Translations under genes and position numbers: made by a program | Shown here: piece by piece, positions 49,287 to 55,273 of the stretch | How positions within the stretch are numbered: position 1 is the stretch's first letter | Layout of the letters: the number at the start of each line of letters is the position of its first letter | Source of the DNA: Micromonospora sp. C95 | GTDB taxonomy: Bacteria; Actinomycetota; Actinomycetes; Mycobacteriales; Micromonosporaceae | NCBI RefSeq assembly: GCF_018070465.1 | Contig: NZ_JAGPXT010000033.1 | Coordinates: forward strand, 1-55,273 | Reading direction: 5' to 3' | Length of the DNA stretch: 55,273 bases | The notes under the pieces: model-generated | Seen by the model: the letters and a program-made list of their open reading frames with translations, nothing else | Databases searched by the model: none | Told to the model about the DNA's origin: nothing

Positions 49287-50105
49287 GTGACCAGGCCCGC
49301 CTCCGCCCGCGCCGCTCGTCTTGACCAGGTCTGCGCCGCCGCCGTCGAGGTGGCGCGTGCCGGCATCACCGAGGTGGGCCCCGACGACGTCGGTGACCAC
49401 CTCCAGGTCGTCGCCGAAGGTGATCGACTCGTCACGCACTACTTCGAGTGCCGGCTGGCCGGTTACCGCGGTTGGCGGTGGGCGGTCACCGTGACCCGGG
49501 TGCCGCGCAGTCGCACGGTGACGCTCTGTGAGACCGTGCTGCTGCCCGGGCCGGACGCGTTGCTCGCCCCCGGCTGGCTGCCCTGGCAGGAGCGACTCAA
49601 GCCCGGCGACCTTGGCCCCGGCGACCTGCTGCCGACTCCGACCGACGACGAGCGACTTCAACCCGGTTACCTCCTCTCCGACGACCCGGCGATCGAGGAG
49701 ACCGCCTGGGAGCTGGGGCTCGGCCGTCCCCGGGTGATGTCGCGGGAGGGGCGGATCGAGACGGCTCAGCGCTGGTACGACGGTGATCACGGCCCCTCGG
49801 CACCCATCTCCGCCTCCGCGCCGCCCGCCGCCCGCTGCGGCACCTGCGGCTTCTACCTGCCACTCGCGGGCAAGCTGCGGCAGTGCTTCGGTGTCTGCGG
49901 CAACTTCTACGCGCCGGACGACGGCCGGGTGGTCAGCGCCGATCACGGCTGCGGCGCTCACTCGGAAACGCTGATCGAGACGGACACGGCGGTCGACGAG
50001 ATGCCCACCGTCTACGACGACAGCGCGGTGGAACCGATGGCGGTCAGCCGTGCCGCCGGGTCCGTCGAGAGCGGCGAGCCGGCGGAGCCGTACGGGCACT
50101 CCTGA
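49287..50105 (+). CDS. DUF3027 family protein
   Basis: 272-aa protein. It begins VTRPASARAARLDQVCAAAV and has GYRGWRWAVTVTRVPRSRTV, LLPTPTDDERLQPGYLLSDD and a cysteine cluster CGTCGFYLPL ... CFGVCGNFYAP ... CGAHSET (five Cys plus His) that probably binds zinc. The family is limited to actinobacteria and its role is unknown. GTG 49287 follows an AACAAT -10-like hexamer by about 10 bases, so the transcript may be leaderless. Divergent from the MFS gene, convergent with DUF2530. Confidence 0.86.
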   Translation: MTRPASARAARLDQVCAAAVEVARAGITEVGPDDVGDHLQVVAEGDRLVTHYFECRLAGYRGWRWAVTVTRVPRSRTVTLCETVLLPGPDALLAPGWLPWQERLKPGDLGPGDLLPTPTDDERLQPGYLLSDDPAIEETAWELGLGRPRVMSREGRIETAQRWYDGDHGPSAPISASAPPAARCGTCGFYLPLAGKLRQCFGVCGNFYAPDDGRVVSADHGCGAHSETLIETDTAVDEMPTVYDDSAVEPMAVSRAAGSVESGEPAEPYGHS

Positions 50106-50126
50106 CCGTTGCCGGCCGCCGACGGC

Positions 50127-50369
50127 TCAACCTGCGGCTCGACGGCGGCGGCGGTTGGCGTCGTGCCGCATCATCACCGCGAGACCGGGGAAGCCCCACA
50201 GGAATCCGGCCAGGCAGATCCAGAGCCAGTTCTCGTGGCCACCGGCGACCAGCCGGTCGCGGAAGAGCAGCAGCACCAGTCCGGCGACGGCCCAGGCTGC
50301 CATCCCCGCGAGGGCGAAAGGGACCATCGGCGGGTCGAGCGGCTCGGGGCGGGGTGGCGGGGTGGGCAC
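50127..50369 (-). CDS. DUF2530 membrane protein
   Basis: 80-aa protein with two hydrophobic segments, PFALAGMAAWAVAGLVLLLF and WLWICLAGFLWGFPGLAVMM, and a conserved PPRPEPLDPPMVPF head. A basic tail RRRRRAAG closes it. GTG 50369 is chosen because family members start just before that head; an in-frame ATG at 50411 is less likely. Function unknown. The 50375-50391 inverted repeat lies directly upstream. Confidence 0.78.
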   Translation of the reverse strand: MPTPPPRPEPLDPPMVPFALAGMAAWAVAGLVLLLFRDRLVAGGHENWLWICLAGFLWGFPGLAVMMRHDANRRRRRAAG

Positions 50370-50374
50370 CCGGT

Positions 50375-50391
50375 CAGGGTACGTGACCCTG
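50375..50391. promoter_or_regulatory. Inverted repeat in the DUF2530/NCS2 divergent gap
   Basis: CAGGGT (50375-50380) and ACCCTG (50386-50391) flank ACGTG. It is 6 bases before the DUF2530 start and 68 bases before the permease start. It may be an operator, but the arms are short. Confidence 0.45.
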
Positions 50392-50458
50392 CTTTCCGCC
50401 GGGCCAACCATCTGCGACGATGCGCGCGACAACCCGATGATCCGCTGTGAGGTTCCTG

Positions 50459-51937
50459 ATGGCAGTAGCGCCGCCCGACAACGGCACCCCACCCGATTCC
50501 CGCCAGCCGCGCAACGGCTTCGACCGGTACTTCGAGATCTCCGCCCGTGGTTCGACGCTCACCCGCGAGGTACGCGGCGGCCTGGCCACCTTCTTCACGA
50601 TGGCGTACATCGTGGTGCTCAATCCGCTCATCCTGGGCAGTGCCGTCGACGGTGACGGCAACACCCTGCCGATCCCCGCGATCGCGGCGGCGACCGCCCT
50701 GGTCGCGGGTCTGATGACGATCCTGATGGGCGTGGTCGGCCGCTTCCCGCTGGCGGTCGCCGCCGGCCTCGGCGTCAACGCCCTGGTGGCGTACGAGATC
50801 GCGCCCGAGATGACCTGGGCCGACGCGATGGGCCTGGTGGTGATCGAAGGTGTGATCATCGCGGTGCTGGTGCTGACCGGGCTGCGTACCGCCGTGTTCC
50901 GTTCGGTGCCGACCCAGATGAAGACCGCGATCGGCGTCGGCATCGGCCTGTTCCTCACCATCATCGGCCTGGTGGACGCCGGCCTCGTCCGGCGGATCCC
51001 GGACGAGGCGAACACCACCGTCCCGGTCGGTCTCGGCATCGGCGGCAAGCTCGTCAGCTGGCCGATGCTGGTCTTCGTGGTGGGTCTGCTGGTGACCCTG
51101 GTGCTCGTGGTACGCCGGGTCAAGGGCGCCATCCTGGTCGGGATCCTCGCCTCCACGGCGCTGGCCATGCTGGTGGAGGCGGTGGGCGACATCGGTCCGT
51201 CCTTCGTCGACGGGGTGCCGAACCCGAAGGGCTGGTCGCTTAACGTTCCGACGTTGCCGAGCAACCCGTTCGACGTGCCGGACCTGTCCCTGCTCGGTCA
51301 GTTCAACGTGTTGGACTCGTGGGGGCGGGCCGGTTGGCTGGTCGTACTGATGTTCATCTTCACCCTGCTCATCACCGACTTCTTCGACACGATGGGCACG
51401 ATGGTGGCCGTCGGGCAGGAGGGCGGCATGCTCGACGAGCAGGGCACCCCGCCGCGTACCCGGGAGATCCTGCTTGTCGACTCGATCGCGGCGGCCAGTG
51501 GTGGTGCGGCAAGCGTTTCCAGCAACACGTCGTACATCGAGAGTGCCGCAGGTGTCGCGGAGGGCGCCCGGACCGGGGTGGCCAACCTGGTCACCGGCGT
51601 GCTCTTCCTGCTGGCCATGTTCCTGGCGCCGCTGGTGGTGGTCGTCCCGTTCGAGGCGGCGTCCGTCGCGCTGGTGGTGGTCGGTTTCCTGATGATGACG
51701 GCGGTCCGGACGATCGACTGGTCCGACTACGAGATCGCCATCCCGGCCTTCCTCACCATCGTGTTGATGCCGTTCACCTACTCGATCTCCAACGGGATCG
51801 GAGCCGGTCTGATCGTGTACGTGGTGATCAAGCTGGCCAAGGGCAAGTCCCGGGAGATCCACCCGTTGCTGTACGCGGTGGCGGCACTGTTCGTGGTGTA
51901 CTTCCTGCGCGGTCCGATCGAGACGCTGCTCTTCTGA
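50459..51937 (+). CDS. NCS2 family purine permease
   Basis: 492-aa permease (AzgA-like subgroup) with 12-14 membrane segments. It starts with an acidic loop, then FDRYFEISARGSTLTREVRG, LATFFTMAYIVVLNPLIL, and AGLGVNALVAYEIAPEMTWA (helix 3 region); SGGAASVSSNTSYIESAAGV is the typical NCS2 motif. It should take up hypoxanthine, guanine or adenine by proton symport. ATG 50459 is preferred; GTG 50447 is possible. Confidence 0.93.
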   Translation: MAVAPPDNGTPPDSRQPRNGFDRYFEISARGSTLTREVRGGLATFFTMAYIVVLNPLILGSAVDGDGNTLPIPAIAAATALVAGLMTILMGVVGRFPLAVAAGLGVNALVAYEIAPEMTWADAMGLVVIEGVIIAVLVLTGLRTAVFRSVPTQMKTAIGVGIGLFLTIIGLVDAGLVRRIPDEANTTVPVGLGIGGKLVSWPMLVFVVGLLVTLVLVVRRVKGAILVGILASTALAMLVEAVGDIGPSFVDGVPNPKGWSLNVPTLPSNPFDVPDLSLLGQFNVLDSWGRAGWLVVLMFIFTLLITDFFDTMGTMVAVGQEGGMLDEQGTPPRTREILLVDSIAAASGGAASVSSNTSYIESAAGVAEGARTGVANLVTGVLFLLAMFLAPLVVVVPFEAASVALVVVGFLMMTAVRTIDWSDYEIAIPAFLTIVLMPFTYSISNGIGAGLIVYVVIKLAKGKSREIHPLLYAVAALFVVYFLRGPIETLLF

Positions 51938-52051
51938 CAGTTGCCCGGCCGGGCGCGTGTGATCTGTGTGACGTGATCGACGCGCCCGGCTTGGAGCAGG
52001 GGAAACGTCGGGGTGAGCATGGTCATATCCGCTGCGGCTCGGTCAGCTAAT

Positions 52052-52066
52052 TAGTTAGGCTAACTA
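52052..52066. promoter_or_regulatory. MarR operator-like palindrome
   Basis: TAGTTAG (52052-52058) and CTAACTA (52060-52066) are perfect inverted repeats around one G, just before GTG 52069. A TAGGCT -10-like hexamer (52056-52061) lies inside, so the transcript may be leaderless and repressed by the MarR protein. Confidence 0.78.
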
Positions 52067-52068
52067 TC

Positions 52069-52518
52069 GTGACGGAGCGGACGGTGACGGCTCAGAGCAT
52101 GCCACCGGCGCAACTGGCCCTTCAGTTGCGTGATGCGATCACCCGGTTGAACCGGCGGGTCCGCCAGGCCCGGCCGGTTGGTGACCTCACGGTCACCCAA
52201 CTGTCCGCGCTCACCAGCCTTCGGCTGGCGGGCGCGCTCACGCCGCGGGAGCTCGCCGACGTCGAACGGGTGCAGCCACCGACGATGACGAAGATCGTCG
52301 CGAAGCTGGAGGAGCGCGGCCTGGTGCAGCGCACCCCGCACCCGACCGACGGCCGGCAGGTCATCCTCGCGACGACCGAGGGGGGCCGGGCCGTGCTCGA
52401 CCAGTTCGAGCGGGTCCGGGACGAGTGGCTGGCCCGGCGGCTGGCCGAGCTGAGTGACACCGATCGGGAGACCCTGCACCGGGCCGCGGAGATCCTGCAG
52501 CGACTCTCCCGCGCCTGA
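52069..52518 (+). CDS. MarR family transcriptional regulator
   Basis: 149-aa winged-helix regulator. DNA-binding part reads LTVTQLSALTSLRLAGALTP, RELADVERVQPPTMTKIVAK and the wing RTPHPTDGRQVILATTEGG. N- and C-terminal helices form the dimer. GTG 52069 follows the palindrome at 52052-52066 directly, so it is probably self-repressing. It precedes an MFS gene by 81 bases, the usual MarR-exporter pairing. Ligand unknown. Confidence 0.92.
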   Translation: MTERTVTAQSMPPAQLALQLRDAITRLNRRVRQARPVGDLTVTQLSALTSLRLAGALTPRELADVERVQPPTMTKIVAKLEERGLVQRTPHPTDGRQVILATTEGGRAVLDQFERVRDEWLARRLAELSDTDRETLHRAAEILQRLSRA

Positions 52519-52599
52519 CGCCGCGCACACCGGGTGTGTGCCCCGCGCCGTGCCGTCCGTCGTTGACGACGCGTACGACCGCGAGGAGGCGCACCAAGA

Positions 52600-53877
52600 G
52601 TGCAGGCACGGCTGAGCACGATGTTCCAGTCCCTACAGGTCCGCAACTACCGGCTCTTCGCATTCGGGCAACTGGTCAAGCTGATCGGTGTCTGGATGAT
52701 GTTCATCGCCCAGGACTGGCTGGTCCTCGAGCTTTCCGGCGACTCGGCCACCGCCCTCGGCGTGGTCGTCGCGCTGCAGTTCACTCCCGTGCTGCTACTC
52801 ACCCTGCTTTCCGGGCGGCTCGCCGACCGGTACGACAAGCGGCTGCTGCTCTTCGTCGCCAACGCCTTCTGGACCGTGCTGTCGCTGGCCATGAGCGTGC
52901 TGGTGCTCACCGACCTGGTCCAGCTCTGGCACGTCTTCGTCTTCGCCGCCCTGCTCGGCGTCGCCAACGCGATGGAGACCCCGGTACGCCAGGCGTTCGT
53001 CTCCGAGCTGGTCGGTACGGCGCTGCTGCCCAACGCGCTCTCGCTCAACGCGGCCGTGTTCAACTCGGCCCGGATCGTCGGCCCGGCCGTGGCGGGCCTG
53101 GCCATCGCCGCCTTCGACGTCGGGCCGGTCTTCCTCGTCACCGCGCTCAGCTCGATCGCGCCGCTGGTCACGGTGATCCGGATGCGGCCGGCCGAACTGC
53201 ACCGGGAGCCGCTACCGACCCGTGGCGAGCGGGCCGCGGCGACCGTGCTCGACGGGCTGCGCTACGTGGCCCGCCGTCCCGACCTGCTGCTCCCGATGGT
53301 GGTGATGTCGGTGATCGGGATGTCGCTGTTCAACTTCCAGCTGACACTGGCGGCCCTGGCGAAGACGGTGTTCAACACCGGGGCGGCCTCGTTCGGCCTG
53401 TTCAGCACCACGCTCGCGGCGGGCGCGCTGGTCGGTGCGCTGGCTGGGACCGGGCGGCGGAGTCGCCCGTCGGTGTGGCTGGTGCTGGGTGCCGCGATCG
53501 GCTGCGCCACCTTCGGCACGCTCGTCGGGCTGGCCCCGGCGTACTGGATGGTGGTCGCACTGTTGCCGCCGACCGGCTTCTTCATGGTCTATTTCGCCCA
53601 GGCGGCGAACCAGCGGGTGCAACTCGGCACCGACGCCGCGTTCCGTGGACGGGTGATGGCGCTGTGGGTGCTGGTGTTCCTCGGCACCAACCCGGTCGGC
53701 GCCCCGATCATCGGCTGGGTCGCGGAAACCTTCGGTGCCGGTGCCAGCATCTGGGCCGGTGGCCTGCTCTCGCTGACCACCGCGCTGCTGGCACTGGCCT
53801 GGCAGCTGCGCCGGGCCGGGGCCCGGCTGCGGTTCCGCGTCCTGCCGCTGCCCCGCTTCTACGTCACCGAGATGTGA
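52600..53877 (+). CDS. MFS transporter, MarR-linked
   Basis: 425-aa carrier with about 12 hydrophobic segments: FGQLVKLIGVWMMFIAQDWL (helix 1) and motif A loop SGRLADRYDKRLLLFVANAF, then NAMETPVRQAFVSELVG. Enterobactin-exporter-like (EntS) subgroup. GTG 52600 is preceded by GGAGG 10 bases upstream; ATG 52621 is another in-frame start. It probably exports a compound sensed by the upstream MarR protein. Confidence 0.9.
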   Translation: MQARLSTMFQSLQVRNYRLFAFGQLVKLIGVWMMFIAQDWLVLELSGDSATALGVVVALQFTPVLLLTLLSGRLADRYDKRLLLFVANAFWTVLSLAMSVLVLTDLVQLWHVFVFAALLGVANAMETPVRQAFVSELVGTALLPNALSLNAAVFNSARIVGPAVAGLAIAAFDVGPVFLVTALSSIAPLVTVIRMRPAELHREPLPTRGERAAATVLDGLRYVARRPDLLLPMVVMSVIGMSLFNFQLTLAALAKTVFNTGAASFGLFSTTLAAGALVGALAGTGRRSRPSVWLVLGAAIGCATFGTLVGLAPAYWMVVALLPPTGFFMVYFAQAANQRVQLGTDAAFRGRVMALWVLVFLGTNPVGAPIIGWVAETFGAGASIWAGGLLSLTTALLALAWQLRRAGARLRFRVLPLPRFYVTEM

Positions 53878-54018
53878 CGATTTCCTATGGCCGGCCGCGC
53901 CCGCCGCCCCGGTCGGTCCAACGCTGCGGTGTTACCGGCGGTTCGGTAGCGCACCGCCGCATGCGCGGAATGCGGAAAATCGGTTACGTGACGCTACGCA
54001 GCGACATAGCTTCGATGG

Positions 54019-54525
54019 GTGGAGATCCTACGCTTACTGCTGCTGGCCGTGGCGCTGGCGGCTGTGGTCTTCGTGCCGGTGCTGATCGCGCTGGTCATCT
54101 GCACCGACGAGGTCGTCGACCGACTGACCTGCCGGTACGGCGAGTGGCGGCAGCGGCGCCGGGATCGGCGTCTGATCGTCCGGCTGAACGAGGCCGCCGA
54201 CGCGGTCGGGGTCGCCACCCGGATCGACCTCGACGCGCTCGACCGGGTGGACCGGCGGCCACTGGAGCAGATCGCCGCCGACCTGCGGTGCCTGCGCCGG
54301 GACCGGGCCGGTGGCACCAGACCGGTGGTGTGGCACAGCGACGTTCTCGACGCGTACGACGATCGGCTGCGCCTGGCCTGCCGGGCGCTGGGCGTCACCG
54401 AGCATCTCGCCGCGTTGACCGGTCTGGACCGGCAGATCGAACGGGTACGGGTCGAGGCCGAGTTGGACGCCGCTGGCCTACGGCTGCCGGCCGCCCGTCC
54501 CGAGCAACCCGAGCGGAACCACTGA
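54019..54525 (+). CDS. Hypothetical protein with one membrane anchor
   Basis: 168-aa protein. A membrane anchor (about 4-30) reads LLLLAVALAAVVFVPVLIAL. A basic, coiled-helix region RYGEWRQRRRDRRLIVRLNE and a soluble part with RRPLEQIAADLRCLRRDR follow. No family recognised; from memory similar proteins lie before ThpR in related genomes. A TAGCTT hexamer lies 6 bases before GTG 54019, suggesting a leaderless transcript. Confidence 0.75.
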   Translation: MEILRLLLLAVALAAVVFVPVLIALVICTDEVVDRLTCRYGEWRQRRRDRRLIVRLNEAADAVGVATRIDLDALDRVDRRPLEQIAADLRCLRRDRAGGTRPVVWHSDVLDAYDDRLRLACRALGVTEHLAALTGLDRQIERVRVEAELDAAGLRLPAARPEQPERNH

Positions 54526-54542
54526 CTGCCATCCTGTGACAG

Positions 54543-55145
54543 GTGCGACTCTTCATCGCGATCTACCCACCGGTCGAGGCCATCGCGCACCTGACCACCC
54601 GGTTGGCCGGGTTACGCCTGGCGGCGGCCTCGGCCGCCGGCACGAACGTCCGGCTGGTCGACCCGGCCACGGCCCACCTCACACTCGCCTTCCTCGGCGA
54701 GGTCGACCCCACCCGGCTGACCGAGTTGCGGCAGGTCCTCCCACGCGCCGTGGCGGCTGCCCGCAGCGGTGCTGCGGCGGAGGCGCCCGTCGGGTGCGAC
54801 GACCCGCCGGTGCTCCGGCTGGGCGGCGGTGGTCGATTCGGCTGGGGCAGAAGCACCGTGCTCTGGGCCGACGTGCGCGGTGACGTGAGCCAGCTGGGGG
54901 TTCTGGCCGGCGCCGTCCGGACCGCACTGACCGTCGCCGGGTTTCCCGGCGACGAGAAGCCGTTCCGGCCGCACCTAACCATCGCCCGGCCGGGTGACCG
55001 GCTGCCGCACGCCGACATCGAGGCGGACCTGGCCGCCCTCGACGACTACCTCGGCCCGCCCTGGCCGGCAGAGGAGTTGGTGCTCGTGCAGAGCCAGCCC
55101 GGACCCCCGTCGCGCTATCACCGGCTCGCCGCCTGGCCCCTCTGA
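54543..55145 (+). CDS. thpR: RNA 2',3'-cyclic phosphodiesterase
   Basis: 200-aa 2H phosphoesterase. Two H-x-T/S motifs are intact: HLTLAFLGEV and HLTIARPGD. It opens 2',3'-cyclic phosphates on RNA and may ligate tRNA halves in vitro. It starts MRLFIAIYPPVEAI at GTG 54543, 17 bases after the previous stop, so it is probably co-transcribed. Length fits the family. Confidence 0.93.
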   Translation: MRLFIAIYPPVEAIAHLTTRLAGLRLAAASAAGTNVRLVDPATAHLTLAFLGEVDPTRLTELRQVLPRAVAAARSGAAAEAPVGCDDPPVLRLGGGGRFGWGRSTVLWADVRGDVSQLGVLAGAVRTALTVAGFPGDEKPFRPHLTIARPGDRLPHADIEADLAALDDYLGPPWPAEELVLVQSQPGPPSRYHRLAAWPL

Positions 55146-55172
55146 ACCCGCCCCCGCCCCGCTGACATCTCG

Positions 55173-55241
55173 CGATCTTGCACTTTTGGTCGGTGAAACG
55201 TCCGTTATCAGACTGATGCCCCGACAAAAAGTGCAAGATCG
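55173..55241. repeat. 69-bp palindromic element, CGATCTTGCA type
   Basis: Arms 55173-55193 and 55221-55241 (21 bp, 20 paired) flank a 27-base loop; it lies just after thpR. Its first 10 bases equal those of 27215-27284 and its arm length matches; it is the second copy in the window. It probably terminates thpR. Confidence 0.8.
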
Positions 55242-55273
55242 GCGCGGTGGAGGGGGTGGGGGTGGGGGTGGGG

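Noticed and set aside
50127..51862. 562-codon minus-strand frame opposite the purine permease
   Set aside because: Antisense to a clear NCS2 permease; only its far end corresponds to the DUF2530 region in a different frame.

Overview
The window is high-GC actinobacterial DNA, most likely from a Micromonospora-like member of the Micromonosporaceae. The evidence is the strong G/C bias in third codon positions, many GTG starts, a tmk-holB-ricT cluster, a futalosine-type menaquinone route (mqnB, mqnD), an XPB helicase with its partner protein, DUF3027 and DUF2530 proteins, Ku with separate ligase and polymerase genes, and small GATC-bearing palindromes between genes. The genus is inferred from gene content and general knowledge; no database search was possible.

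Layout. 1-1.4 kb: the right end of an IS30-type element and a frameshifted DUF559 gene. 1.4-4.9 kb: a lactone-oxidase-type flavoprotein divergent from a TetR regulator with a clear operator between them, then a PLP-dependent racemase/aldolase-fold protein. 5-11.2 kb: an MFS-thymidylate kinase fusion, DNA polymerase III delta', a YbaB/EbfC protein with two type VII secretion-like partners, and RicT. 11.3-13.1 kb: a membrane metallophosphoesterase. 13.2-14.4 kb: tRNA-Thr(CGT) carrying a decayed integrative element (rep-like and integrase remnants plus one intact cargo gene) bounded by a 43-bp direct repeat. 14.4-20.6 kb: lipoprotein and DUF4260 proteins, a DesK/DesR-like two-component system divergent from an ABC exporter with a 26-bp operator-like palindrome between, a CPBP protease and a GPP34 protein. 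20.8-22.6 kb: PPOX flavoprotein, DUF2231 and Hsp20. 22.6-26.5 kb: GT9, GT2 and bifunctional HldE, suggesting ADP-heptose-based glycosylation in a Gram-positive. 26.6-32.4 kb: single metabolic genes. 32.5-36.2 kb: FKBP, Ku, ATP-dependent ligase and LigD-type polymerase (end joining). 36.3-55.1 kb: conserved actinobacterial housekeeping, including XPB and its helicase-associated partner, cold-shock protein, MqnD, MqnB, two MFS carriers, DUF3027, DUF2530, NCS2 permease, MarR and ThpR.

The most unusual material is non-coding. A 266-bp array at 45526-45791 is built of 38 heptamers in unbroken 7-bp register with higher-order 35-bp and 14-bp units. It lies close to two perfect DnaA boxes upstream of an XRE-GNAT gene. 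Short two-armed palindromes (about 61 or 70 bp, 21-bp arms) lie in convergent gene junctions; two pairs of them have matching geometry but differ in sequence. The integrative-element remnant at tRNA-Thr is the third distinctive feature. I did not find a complete novel defence or biosynthetic system.
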